Of a stretch of 33,274 nucleotides of DNA, positions 8,605 to 15,623 are shown in pieces. Below the pieces are notes generated by a model. That model searched no databases. It was not told the DNA's origin and worked only from the letters and a program-made list of their open reading frames with translations. The translations under genes were made by a program, and so were the position numbers. The DNA comes from Bacillus hominis. Lineage in GTDB: Bacteria > Bacillota > Bacilli > Bacillales > Bacillaceae_G. Where the stretch lies: NCBI RefSeq assembly GCF_018332515.1, contig NZ_BOQD01000129.1, positions 1 to 33,274 on the forward strand, written 5' to 3'. Position 1 is the stretch's first letter. Every line of letters starts with the position of its first letter.

Positions 8605-8816
8605 TCTTTTTCCTCCCCAGTTTTATCTAATTGAAATAAATCTTCTACTTTACAGTTGAAAAACTCACATAATTTCAATGCTAATTCTAAACTCGGGTTG
8701 TATTTATTCTTCTCGATAGCGATGAGGGATTGTCTAGTGATTTGAACAGAGGAAGCTAATTGTTCTTGGGTGATGTCTCTAACGACGCGGAATTGTTTCA
8801 CCTTATTTTTAATCAA
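8601..8816 (-). CDS. Small XRE-family transcriptional regulator
   Basis: A 71-residue Cro/CI-type DNA-binding protein that is almost entirely helix-turn-helix. The core VVRDITQEQLASSVQITRQSLIAIEKNKYNPSLELALKLCEFF matches the five-helix fold, with the recognition helix around ITRQSLIAIEKNK. The conserved tail CKVEDLFQLD is typical of this subfamily. I place the start at TTG 8816, because the family begins with IKNKVKQ and AAGGAG lies upstream (spacing about 11 nt, rather long). ATG 8864 and ATG 8906 would give extensions across the promoter. Tandem inverted repeats cover its promoter, suggesting autorepression. It is the first gene of an operon with the overlapping membrane-protein gene. Confidence 0.85.
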   Translation of the reverse strand: MIKNKVKQFRVVRDITQEQLASSVQITRQSLIAIEKNKYNPSLELALKLCEFFNCKVEDLFQLDKTGEEKE

Positions 8817-8853
8817 ATATACAAAGTCTCCTTTTTGTAAATTTGTTACATTT

Positions 8854-8914
8854 ATTATATCCATTTTTAGGAAAAAAGTAAATAAAACTTTACAAAAAGT
8901 AAACAAAACTTTAC
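8854..8914 (-). promoter_or_regulatory. XRE operon promoter with two tandem operators
   Basis: On the minus strand, -35 TTTACT (8882-8877), a 17-bp spacer and a perfect -10 TATAAT (8859-8854). Two near-identical inverted repeats, GTAAATAAAACTTTAC (8878-8893) and GTAAACAAAACTTTAC (8899-8914), are spaced 21 bp start to start, two helical turns. The first overlaps the -35. They are the obvious candidate operators for the adjacent XRE protein. Confidence 0.65.
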
Positions 8915-8927
8915 GAGAGAATATAGC

Positions 8928-8955
8928 TTGTTATGATGTTATTTTTTGTGATAAT
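8928..8955 (+). promoter_or_regulatory. Candidate promoter for the Ser/Gly-tailed membrane protein
   Basis: -35 TTGTTA (8928-8933), a 16-bp spacer and -10 GATAAT (8950-8955), pointing away from the XRE operon. The upstream XRE operators end 13 bp before the -35. Confidence 0.4.
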
Positions 8956-8996
8956 TTGGAATTAAATGAAAAATAAAAGTCAAAAGAGGAGATTTG

Positions 8997-9425
8997 ATGG
9001 GGAGCAAAAATAGGAAGAAAAAGCAAGCTAGGAGACAGAAATACATAAAGAAAAAACAGGAACAGAACATACCAATTTCAAAAAAAGTAGTCATTATGAT
9101 AGAAAAAACATTTCGGTATATTTGTATGGCTCTGTATGTAGTTTTGTGTGTTTATTCATTTGAGCTATTTTATAGTTTGGGGATAACACCCAATATTATT
9201 GAAACCATTTTGGACTTTACACTATTCACAATAGAATTAGTCTTATTCTTTATATTATTTAATAAAGTGTGGCCAAGTCATGAAAGTAACAAAGATAAGA
9301 AAAGAAAGAGAAGTAGGAAATCTTCACACGCCTCAAGCTCATCAAGTGGATTTGGTGACTCTAGTAGTAACGATTGTAGCAGTTCGAGTGATGGTGGAGG
9401 AGATTGTGGAGGCGGTGGAGACTAA
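8997..9425 (+). CDS. Membrane protein with basic N-terminus and Ser/Gly/Asp/Cys tail
   Basis: A 142-residue protein of unknown function. The ATG at 8997 follows AGAGGAGATTTG; an adjacent TTG at 8994 is possible. Residues 1-30 are very basic (KNRKKKQARRQKYIKKKQ). Two hydrophobic segments follow at about 40-60 and 70-92. A second basic stretch (KDKKRKRSRKSSH) leads into a low-complexity tail of Ser, then Gly and Asp, with two Cys spaced in DCSSSSDGGGDCGGGGD. Similar Gly/Ser-rich tails occur on Bacillus membrane proteins of the TPM type, but no such domain is present here. It is divergent from the XRE operon. Confidence 0.7.
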   Translation: MGSKNRKKKQARRQKYIKKKQEQNIPISKKVVIMIEKTFRYICMALYVVLCVYSFELFYSLGITPNIIETILDFTLFTIELVLFFILFNKVWPSHESNKDKKRKRSRKSSHASSSSSGFGDSSSNDCSSSSDGGGDCGGGGD

Positions 9426-9469
9426 GTTAGTTTTTCAGGAGAACGACTAATGAAAGGGTGGGACGAAAG

Positions 9470-9802
9470 ATGGAAACTGTGAACTTAATAGAATTAACGA
9501 AGGACATTCAAGATCAACATAAGAACTTTGTCGTTTCAAATGTAAATAGTCATTGCTTACGAATCGCTGTATTTACTGGTGAATATGATTGGCACTATCA
9601 TTCTAATTCGGATGAATTATTTATTGTGTTAGAGGGAGAATTACTTATCGATTTTGAAGATGGAGAAACAGCAGTATTAAAGCCAAATGATTCTATTTTA
9701 ATTCCAGCATGTACGATTCATAGAACAAGAGCATTAAAGAGAACGGTAAATCTTTGTTTTGAAAATATAGAGGTTGATACGATTAAAGTGGAGCAATTAT
9801 GA
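9470..9802 (+). CDS. Small single-domain cupin protein
   Basis: A 110-residue single cupin barrel. The ATG at 9470 follows AAGGGTGGG; a GTG at 9458 is an alternative start. Cupin motif 1 is visible as YDWHYHSNSDELFIVLEGEL, giving metal ligands His-x-His and Glu. Motif 2 is recognisable as ILIPACTIHRT with a His. Small cupins of this kind bind a metal and may be isomerases, dioxygenases or ligand sensors; no substrate can be assigned. Its stop overlaps the ATG of the GNAT gene (ATGA), so the two form an operon with the gene at 10590. Confidence 0.88.
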   Translation: METVNLIELTKDIQDQHKNFVVSNVNSHCLRIAVFTGEYDWHYHSNSDELFIVLEGELLIDFEDGETAVLKPNDSILIPACTIHRTRALKRTVNLCFENIEVDTIKVEQL

Positions 9803-10587
9803 AAAAATTATCTGTAGCCGAGTATAGAAAAATCCTTCCGATTTTAGAAAGTCATACAAGAACGACGACGTTTGCTTATGCGGTATGTGATCAAATGATA
9901 GATGGTGAGGTTTTTGCAAACGAGAAGTTAACAGCAGGACTAATTAGTACAGTTAATGGTATTTATTATTTATTTGGTGATACTGATGATCAAAATTATA
10001 ACGAAGATTTATTTTCGTTTATAAAAAAGGCTATTGAAAAAACAGAGAAGAGATTTACATTGTTCACTTCAAGTGAAGAGTGGGAAATGATGATAGAAGA
10101 GCGTTTTAGTAATGCACTTCGGAACATCCCGCGAATGAAATTTCAACGAGAAATTTTTGAAGAGAGAACACGAGTTGTAAACAAAAATACATATGAAGTG
10201 AAGCGTATTGATAAAAGTGATATAGAACGAAGCAATGAATTTACAGAGGCGTATTATAAAGAATATTGGGGATCAAAAGAAACGTTTTTGAATGGTGGTT
10301 TTGGATTTTGTATAGAACAAGATGGGATGATTGTAGCTGAATGTGTTTCGATATTTAATGGGAATGGGTTTGCTGAAATTGATATTGTGGCGCATAAAGC
10401 ATATCAAGAGAAAGGATTAGCCCAAGCTGTTGCAACGCGGTTCATTGAACATTGCATAAAAAATGATATTACACCGTGCTGGGATTGTTATGTAGATAAT
10501 ATTCCTTCGCAAAAATTAGCTAGTAAATTAAGTTTTAATAATCCAATAGAATATAGATTGTTTGTACGTAAGAAAACGGGGGAATAA
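9799..10587 (+). CDS. GNAT acetyltransferase, ZmaR-like subfamily
   Basis: A 262-residue protein with a long N-terminal region (about 1-130) and a C-terminal GNAT fold. The acetyl-CoA part is seen at IVAECVSIFNGNGFAEIDIVAHKAYQEKGLAQAVATRFIEHC. There EKGLAQA replaces the usual Q/RxxGxG/A pyrophosphate loop. CWDCYVDNIPSQKLASKLSF is the typical end of the fold. From memory this architecture is the Pfam 'GNAT acetyltransferase' family that includes the zwittermicin A resistance protein ZmaR; I could not check that. The substrate is unknown and may be a small amine, possibly an antibiotic. Translation is coupled to the cupin gene (4-nt overlap). Confidence 0.82.
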   Translation: MKKLSVAEYRKILPILESHTRTTTFAYAVCDQMIDGEVFANEKLTAGLISTVNGIYYLFGDTDDQNYNEDLFSFIKKAIEKTEKRFTLFTSSEEWEMMIEERFSNALRNIPRMKFQREIFEERTRVVNKNTYEVKRIDKSDIERSNEFTEAYYKEYWGSKETFLNGGFGFCIEQDGMIVAECVSIFNGNGFAEIDIVAHKAYQEKGLAQAVATRFIEHCIKNDITPCWDCYVDNIPSQKLASKLSFNNPIEYRLFVRKKTGE

Positions 10588-10589
10588 AA

Positions 10590-10934
10590 ATGAATGTGGA
10601 GTTAACAAGATTTAAAGTGAAACAAGGTAAAAGTCATCGTGTAGATGAATGGATGCAGCTTCTTAATGAGAATATGAAAGAAGTGCTTTTGACACTAAAC
10701 GACGAAAAGATGTACGTTGAGACAATTTTCCGGGAAATAAGAGATGGAGAAGAGTACTTATATTGGTATTCTGTGCAAGGAGAAGGTGGGGCTCTTGTCG
10801 AAAATTCTCATCATGAAATTGATAAAAAGCATTTGGAGTTTTGGTATGAATGTATTGATGAGGATGCTCCGGCTGTTGATATGAAAACAGAAGTTGTTAT
10901 GATTCAAGATGTTGTGAAGGAAGCGATGAAATAA
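10590..10934 (+). CDS. DUF6176-like small protein
   Basis: A 114-residue acidic cytoplasmic protein that starts 2 nt after the GNAT stop and has GGGGGA just upstream. It begins VELTRFKVKQGKSHRVDEWM, and its middle DEKMYVETIFREIRDGEEYLYWYSVQGEGG is very characteristic. From memory it fits the family listed as DUF6176, a ferredoxin-like (ABM-type) fold. No catalytic residues are evident; His in HHEIDKKHLEFW is a candidate ligand. Its position as third gene after cupin and GNAT suggests a shared detoxification or modification role, which is inference. Confidence 0.8.
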   Translation: MNVELTRFKVKQGKSHRVDEWMQLLNENMKEVLLTLNDEKMYVETIFREIRDGEEYLYWYSVQGEGGALVENSHHEIDKKHLEFWYECIDEDAPAVDMKTEVVMIQDVVKEAMK

Positions 10935-10954
10935 TAGAATAGTATGTTGGAGAG

Positions 10955-10985
10955 AAGCGCATCAAAATAGATGTGCTTTTTATTT
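10955..10985 (+). terminator. Terminator of the cupin-GNAT operon
   Basis: AAGCGCATC pairs with GATGTGCTT (one G-U) around a 6-nt loop, followed by TTTATTTTG. Confidence 0.75.
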
Positions 10986-11057
10986 TGAAAAAAATTTAAA
11001 GGAAAGTTGTATACATTTTACGCTCTCAAACGTTGAGTATATAGAAAGGAGAGCAGG

Positions 11058-11390
11058 ATGAGCCATGATACGTTTGAAACATTATTAATAGAGAAGTCAA
11101 AAGCTGTGTTTGGATTTCAGGGGAGTTATGCTGATAGAAAGAAAGATGAGTACGAGGATATTAAAATAAACTCTATGGAGTTTATTGGATCTATGAAATC
11201 TTTAAGTGAAAATAAAGGGGGATATCAAGAATATTTTAGGGAAAACTATAATGAAATGAAAAACTTCGAATCAAAAGATCTACCAATATACGGAGTAGTC
11301 GTAACAGGAAAAACAGAGGATTTACAAAGTTTACAAGGAGCACCATATATTAAGGCTGCTGTTAGAGGTGTAACAGTTGAGAAATATTGA
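11058..11390 (+). CDS. Orphan fragment of an anti-sigma C-terminal domain (Sigma_reg_C-like)
   Basis: A 110-residue soluble protein. The second half, from YQEYFRENYNEMKNF through LPIYGVVVTGKTEDLQSLQG to the PYIKAA end, resembles the C-terminal part of the extracellular Sigma_reg_C domain of Bacillus anti-ECF-sigma factors (from memory). Those proteins have an N-terminal cytoplasmic part and a membrane helix; both are absent here. The gene has its own AAAGGAG site before ATG 11058, and no sigma gene is nearby. It is either a truncated remnant with a surviving start or a small free-standing derivative. No signal peptide is visible, so it should stay in the cytoplasm. The family call is moderately sure; the function is unknown. 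Confidence 0.65.
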   Translation: MSHDTFETLLIEKSKAVFGFQGSYADRKKDEYEDIKINSMEFIGSMKSLSENKGGYQEYFRENYNEMKNFESKDLPIYGVVVTGKTEDLQSLQGAPYIKAAVRGVTVEKY

Positions 11391-11425
11391 TTACAAGTAA
11401 TTAATGTGAATAATCAGAAAGTTTA

Positions 11426-11434
11426 TGTTATAAT
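11426..11434 (+). promoter_or_regulatory. Extended -10 promoter for the 68-aa membrane protein
   Basis: TGTTATAAT is a perfect extended -10 element 19 bp before the start codon. No good -35 is present, as expected for extended -10 promoters. Confidence 0.5.
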
Positions 11435-11453
11435 ATGGGAAAAGGAGGTTTAT

Positions 11454-11660
11454 ATGAGGCAAATACATGGAGCAATATATATTTACATAACATTGTTTTT
11501 CGTAGGAGCGTCTTATGGGTTGGGGCATGTGTATGCGCATCCTATATTAACCTTTTTGAGTGGAGCGTGTATGGCGTTTGCGATTCTTGTCCATCTTTTC
11601 TCAGTCTGGATTGTGAAATTTCAATTAAATATTAGTGAAATAGAAGAAGGCACTTTTTGA
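11454..11660 (+). CDS. Small two-segment membrane protein
   Basis: A 68-residue hydrophobic protein of unknown function. The ATG at 11454 has a near-perfect AAAGGAGG 5 nt upstream; an in-frame GTG at 11406 lies before the promoter and is rejected. Two membrane segments are visible at about residues 6-24 and 30-54, joined by a short HVYAHP turn. The C-terminus is short and acidic (NISEIEEGTF). Its own extended -10 promoter and terminator suggest a monocistronic unit. Confidence 0.7.
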   Translation: MRQIHGAIYIYITLFFVGASYGLGHVYAHPILTFLSGACMAFAILVHLFSVWIVKFQLNISEIEEGTF

Positions 11661-11705
11661 GTGGCCTTCTTTAATAAAAAGGTAGCGATTACGCTACCTT
11701 TTTTC
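11644..11705. terminator. Double hairpin terminator between convergent genes
   Basis: First an imperfect stem AGAAGGCACT / AGTGGCCTTCT. Then a perfect 12-bp stem AAAAAGGTAGCG / CGCTACCTTTTT (11676-11703) with an ATTA loop and T-runs both ways. It serves the small membrane-protein gene and the convergent peptidase. Confidence 0.85.
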
Positions 11706-12803
11706 TTATTTCACAAATTGTAATTCTTTCGGGAACTTCGTTAAAATTTCTGATCCGTCTTTTGTGATGTAAATATCATCTTCAATACGAACACCGCCTA
11801 CGTTTGGTACGTAAATACCTGGCTCGATTGTGAAGACCATACCTTCTTTTAATAGAGACTCATTGCCTTCTTTTACATCTGGATATTCGTGTACGCTAAT
11901 TCCAAGTCCGTGACCAAGGCGGTGTGGGAAGAAGTCTCCGTAACCTGCATCTGCGATAACAGAGCGAGCAGCGTTGTCGATTGCACCAAATGTAACGCCT
12001 GGTTTACATGCTTCAACTGCTTGTAGTTGTCCAGTAAGTACAGTGTTGTAAATGCGAGTTTGTTCTTCAGAAATATCACCAAATGCTACTGTACGCGTAA
12101 TGTCAGAGCAATAACCTTCAATGATTACACCTAAATCAAATAGTACGAAATCGCCGCGTTTCATTTTGTTTGCACCTGGAATACCGTGTGGAAGAGCAGA
12201 GTTTGCGCCTGCTAATACCATCGTATCGAATGACATTTTATGGATGCCTTTTGTTTTTAATTCATGCTCAATAATTGCTAATACTTCTAGCTCACTACGA
12301 TTTTCTTTAATTGCATTTACACCAACTTCAACAGCATAATCTGCCATTTTAGCTGCTTCACGTAAAATAGAAAGTTCTTTTTCATCTTTAATTAAGCGAA
12401 GCTCACGAACTTTTTCTTCAGCTGATTTGAAAGCCGCTTTCGGGAATAATTTCGTTAACTCTTCGTAGCGCTCTACGTTTAAATGCTCTTTTTCAATTGC
12501 AACTGCATTTGCATCAATACCACGATCTTTAATTGCTTTTGCAATCATATCCCATGGTCTGTCAGTATCAGTAAATCCGATAATTTCATGTGCCCAGCCA
12601 GCGTTACGAGCTTGGCCTTCTTCCATTTTAGGACAAATTAAAATAGGTTCTTTTTCTTGGAATACAAACATACCAAGTAGTCTTTCATGTGGTTCACAGT
12701 GGAAGTTTGTCATGTAGAAAACGTTTGGTGTAGAAGTTAAGAACGCAGCTTCTACGTTTTTTTCTTTTAGCCATTGCATTAAATTTTCTAATCTAGCATT
12801 CAT
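11706..12803 (-). CDS. M24 family Xaa-Pro dipeptidase/aminopeptidase
   Basis: A 365-residue cytoplasmic metallopeptidase of the pita-bread (M24B) family that removes residues next to proline. It has the N-terminal creatinase-like domain (about 1-130) and the catalytic domain (about 140-365). All five metal ligands are visible: Asp223 (FDLG), Asp234 (SDITRT), His298 (GHGLG), Glu327 (IEPGIY) and Glu341 (RIEDD), plus the substrate His206 in PHGIPG. It resembles YqhT/YpdF-type enzymes; exact substrate preference cannot be told. The ATG is preceded by GGGGGTG on the minus strand. It is likely monocistronic. Confidence 0.93.
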   Translation of the reverse strand: MNARLENLMQWLKEKNVEAAFLTSTPNVFYMTNFHCEPHERLLGMFVFQEKEPILICPKMEEGQARNAGWAHEIIGFTDTDRPWDMIAKAIKDRGIDANAVAIEKEHLNVERYEELTKLFPKAAFKSAEEKVRELRLIKDEKELSILREAAKMADYAVEVGVNAIKENRSELEVLAIIEHELKTKGIHKMSFDTMVLAGANSALPHGIPGANKMKRGDFVLFDLGVIIEGYCSDITRTVAFGDISEEQTRIYNTVLTGQLQAVEACKPGVTFGAIDNAARSVIADAGYGDFFPHRLGHGLGISVHEYPDVKEGNESLLKEGMVFTIEPGIYVPNVGGVRIEDDIYITKDGSEILTKFPKELQFVK

Positions 12804-12886
12804 CGATTGGCACCCCCGAGATATTTAATTACAAATATAACTTTACATCGGAGGAAAGCGTTATGACAAGTAAATAGATGTTAGAA

Positions 12887-12916
12887 AAGACAGGTAATTG
12901 AAAAATCATGTAGAAT
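12887..12916 (+). promoter_or_regulatory. Candidate ytkL promoter
   Basis: -35 AAGACA (12887-12892), an 18-bp spacer and -10 TAGAAT (12911-12916), about 35 bp before the ytkL start codon. Confidence 0.4.
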
Positions 12917-12952
12917 AAAAAGTGAGAATGTGAATAAGGGAGGAATGTAATA

Positions 12953-13636
12953 ATGAAAGTATCTTATCACGGGCATTCAGTTGTAAAGATTGAAACGAAT
13001 GGGAAAGTTATTTTAATTGACCCATTTTTAACGGGAAATCCGAAAACAGATTTAAAGGCTGAAGATGTAAAAGTTGATGCGATTATTTTATCGCACGGAC
13101 ACGGTGATCATGTCGGGGATACAGTAGCGTTAGCAAAGAAAAATAATGCGGTTGTTGTGGCACCGTTTGAATTAGCGACATTTTTAGGATGGCAAGGTGT
13201 AAATACACATCCAATGCATATTGGAGGTTCACATGAATTTGGCTTTGGAAAAGTGAAATTGACGCAAGCATTCCACGGCTCTAGTTATATTGATGAAGAA
13301 AATAAGACGATTACATATACAGGTATGCCAGCTGGTATTTTGTTTACAGCAGAAGAGAAAACGGTATATCATGCGGGAGATACGGCTCTATTCTCTGATA
13401 TGAAATTAATTGGAGAACTAAATGATATAGATGTAGCATTTTTACCAATTGGTGATAATTTCACAATGGGACCAGAAGATGCTGTGCTAGCAGCAAAATG
13501 GATTGGTGCTAAAACGGTTGTACCGATGCATTACAATACGTTCCCAGTTATTGAACAAGATCCATATCAATTTGTAGAAAAGCTACAAAATTGTACAGGG
13601 AAAGTATTAGAAGCTGGAGAAAGTATTACACTATAA
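12953..13636 (+). CDS. ytkL: Metallo-beta-lactamase-fold hydrolase, UPF0173 (YtkL)
   Basis: A 227-residue cytoplasmic metal-dependent hydrolase of the UPF0173 group. The di-metal signature SHGHGDH gives His48, His50, Asp52 and His53. Further ligands are in AFHGSSY, in HAGDT and in PMHYNTFP. Length and motif order are normal for the family, whose physiological substrate is not settled. The ATG follows GGGAGGAATGTAATA. It lies next to ytoI as in B. subtilis (from memory). A strong terminator follows the stop. Confidence 0.95.
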   Translation: MKVSYHGHSVVKIETNGKVILIDPFLTGNPKTDLKAEDVKVDAIILSHGHGDHVGDTVALAKKNNAVVVAPFELATFLGWQGVNTHPMHIGGSHEFGFGKVKLTQAFHGSSYIDEENKTITYTGMPAGILFTAEEKTVYHAGDTALFSDMKLIGELNDIDVAFLPIGDNFTMGPEDAVLAAKWIGAKTVVPMHYNTFPVIEQDPYQFVEKLQNCTGKVLEAGESITL

Positions 13637-13639
13637 AAA

Positions 13640-13679
13640 AGAAGCCCTTCATTTGAAATGACAAGTGAAGGGTTTTTTA
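13640..13679. terminator. Terminator after ytkL
   Basis: CCCTTCATTTG (13645-13655) pairs with CAAGTGAAGGG (13662-13672, one G-U), with a 6-nt loop and six T. It is also directly at the end of the convergent small gene. Confidence 0.85.
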
Positions 13680-13838
13680 CGTGTGTAGTACAGCTTTTAA
13701 AGTTTGCGCTTGTTTTGGTGATTCTTTTCTTTTTGGAAATGGCTGTTCGGGTGTTTCATTCAACTCCATTGCAACTTTTTTCCCGTCTACGAAAGCTAAA
13801 AATACAGCACCTACAACCTCTAAAATTTTTTTCATCAT
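13677..13838 (-). CDS. Small hypothetical protein
   Basis: A 53-residue protein starting MMKKILEVVGAVFLAFVDGKK. The start at 13838 follows AAGGAGCGAATAC, a good ribosome binding site; an upstream in-frame ATG lacks one. A short hydrophobic helix (about residues 4-16) is followed by a Pro, Lys and Gln-rich charged tail. It may sit at the membrane surface. No family is recognised. Its stop adjoins the T-run of the ytkL terminator. Confidence 0.55.
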   Translation of the reverse strand: MMKKILEVVGAVFLAFVDGKKVAMELNETPEQPFPKRKESPKQAQTLKAVLHT

Positions 13839-13918
13839 GTATTCGCTCCTTTGTTTCATTTCTTGTCTTAATTGTATAGGGAATCGAATGGACAAACTAT
13901 CGAACGAGATGACAATAC

Positions 13919-13953
13919 CATTACATTGTTGTAATAGAATGACTGATGTAATG
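13919..13953. promoter_or_regulatory. Inverted repeats between divergent genes
   Basis: ATTACATTGTTGTAAT (13920-13935) is an inverted repeat with 6-bp arms. Its left flank also pairs, as CATTACAT (13919-13926), with ATGTAATG (13946-13953). Together this gives three TGTAAT-type half-sites between the 53-aa gene and ytoI. It could be an operator; no regulator is assigned. Confidence 0.3.
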
Positions 13954-14082
13954 TAAGGAGTATTTTGTTATAAAAAAAATAGTACAGATATACAAAGAGA
14001 GAGTGTAACAGTTTTGAAAATATAGTATACTGAAAATACAACACATGAAGAATTTAGGGAAAAGAAAGTATGGTGAAACCAT

Positions 14083-15396
14083 TTGGCTACCAAACATAAT
14101 CAAATTTTAGAACATATTAATAGCCTACCGGTAGGGCATAAAATTTCTGTAAGGCAAATTGCGAAAGATTTAAGTGTAAGTGAAGGGACAGCTTACCGTG
14201 CGATTAAAGATGCAGAAAATAAAGGGTATGTTAGTACAATTGAACGTGTCGGAACAATTCGAATTGAGCAAAAGAAGAAAGAGAATATCGAAAAACTGAC
14301 ATATGCAGAAGTCGTTAACATTGTCGATGGCCAAGTACTTGGGGGCAGAGAAGGGCTACATAAAACGCTAAATAAATTCGTTATTGGGGCTATGAAATTA
14401 GAAGCGATGATGCGCTATACAGAAGCGGGGAACTTGCTTATCATCGGGAACCGTACGAATGCACATCAATTAGCATTAGAAACAGGGGCTGCTGTATTAA
14501 TTACAGGTGGATTTGATACGGAAGAGCATGTGAAAAAGTTAGCAGATGAATTAAAGCTTCCAATTATTTCGAGTAGCTATGATACATTTACGGTCGCAAC
14601 GTTAATTAACCGTGCAATTTATGATCAACTTATTAAGAAAGAAATTGTACTTGTTGAAGATATTTTAACACCGATTGAAGAAACGTTATATTTAAAGCCA
14701 AGTGATACAGTGCAGAAATGGCATGAGTACAATGAAGAGACGATGCATGGACGTTATCCAATTGTGGATGAAAATAAAAAGGTGTTAGGTATCGTAACTT
14801 CGAAAGATATGATTGGTGTTGCGAAAGATACACCGATTGATAAAGTGATGACGAAACATCCAATTACGGTAAATGGAAAGATGTCTGTCGCAGCTGCAGC
14901 ACGTATGATGGTATGGGAAGGTATTGAATTACTTCCTGTTGTGGAGGATGGAAATAAATTACAAGGCATCATTAGTCGTCAAGATGTACTTCAGGCGCTG
15001 CAAATGATTCAGCGTCAACCACAAGTTGGTGAAACGATTGATGATATTGTAACGAATCAATTTATGACGCCGAAAGAAGCAAAAAATGAGCATTTGTATC
15101 AATTTTCAGTGACACCACAAATGACCAATTCAATAGGGACATTATCTTACGGTGTATTCACAACAATTGTGACGGAAGCAACGAACCGTGTTATTCGTGC
15201 GCAGAAGAAGAGCGATTCAATTGTTGAGAATTTAACAATTTATTTTGTAAAACCGGTTCAAATTGATAATGTTGTATCGGTTCATCCGAAAGTATTAGAA
15301 ATTGGCCGTAAATTTGGTAAGGTTGATGTAGAAGTGCATCATGAAGGTAATGTCGTTGGGAAAGCATTGCTTATGGTGCAGTTAATCGATAAATAA
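14083..15396 (+). CDS. ytoI: YtoI: HTH-DRTGG-CBS-hotdog putative regulator
   Basis: A 437-residue multidomain protein. In order: a winged helix-turn-helix (about 1-65, VRQIAKDLSVSEGTAYRAIKDAENKGY), a DRTGG domain (about 70-180), two CBS domains (about 195-310, PIVDENKKVLGIVTSKDM and LPVVEDGNKLQGIISRQDV) and a C-terminal hotdog fold (about 330-437). The CBS pair suggests binding of adenine nucleotides; the hotdog suggests an acyl-CoA ligand. It is likely a ligand-sensing DNA-binding protein, target unknown. The start is TTG 14083 (MATKHNQIL), matching the remembered B. subtilis start, though the ribosome binding site is weak (TATGGTG). A TATACT -10-like element is at 14026-14031. Confidence 0.92.
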   Translation: MATKHNQILEHINSLPVGHKISVRQIAKDLSVSEGTAYRAIKDAENKGYVSTIERVGTIRIEQKKKENIEKLTYAEVVNIVDGQVLGGREGLHKTLNKFVIGAMKLEAMMRYTEAGNLLIIGNRTNAHQLALETGAAVLITGGFDTEEHVKKLADELKLPIISSSYDTFTVATLINRAIYDQLIKKEIVLVEDILTPIEETLYLKPSDTVQKWHEYNEETMHGRYPIVDENKKVLGIVTSKDMIGVAKDTPIDKVMTKHPITVNGKMSVAAAARMMVWEGIELLPVVEDGNKLQGIISRQDVLQALQMIQRQPQVGETIDDIVTNQFMTPKEAKNEHLYQFSVTPQMTNSIGTLSYGVFTTIVTEATNRVIRAQKKSDSIVENLTIYFVKPVQIDNVVSVHPKVLEIGRKFGKVDVEVHHEGNVVGKALLMVQLIDK

Positions 15397-15472
15397 AAAG
15401 ATGGAACAAATCGTTTTGGTTTGTTCCATCTTTTTTTGTTGGTTTAAGTTTGGAAACCAACAAAAAAAGATG
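15397..15472 (+). terminator. ytoI terminator overlapped by a second hairpin
   Basis: The terminator is AAAGATGGAACAAA (15397-15410) pairing with TTTGTTCCATCTTT (15420-15433). An even longer perfect 19-bp inverted repeat (15427-15445 with 15454-15472, 8-nt loop) uses the same CATCTTTTTTT run as its left arm. The two hairpins cannot both form. Confidence 0.85.
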
Positions 15473-15623
15473 CGAGTGAGTTTTAGCGGAATATGTATAA
15501 GGTAGAGTAGGAAAACTAATGGAAAGGTAAAAATGAAAAAGACAGAATATTGATTCATTTAGATTGTATACTATGTTATAGTTGTATTGTAAGGAAATGG
15601 ATTTCGGGAAGGTGGTATGCAAC

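Noticed and set aside
8878-8914. Possible CRISPR-like tandem repeat
   Set aside because: Only two 16-bp units with a 5-bp spacer of A; the position on a promoter makes an operator far more likely. No CRISPR array or cas gene is present.
8179-11660. Prophage or integrative element
   Set aside because: No integrase, transposase, tRNA-linked att site or flanking direct repeats were found; the genes look like ordinary lineage-specific content.
12851-12866. cre-like sequence GGAAAGCGTTATGA between the peptidase and ytkL
   Set aside because: Both ends depart from the CcpA consensus and it is not placed at a recognised promoter.
13681-13956. Plus-strand open frames opposite the 53-aa gene
   Set aside because: They begin in the ytkL terminator, have no ribosome binding site, and overlap the better supported minus-strand gene.
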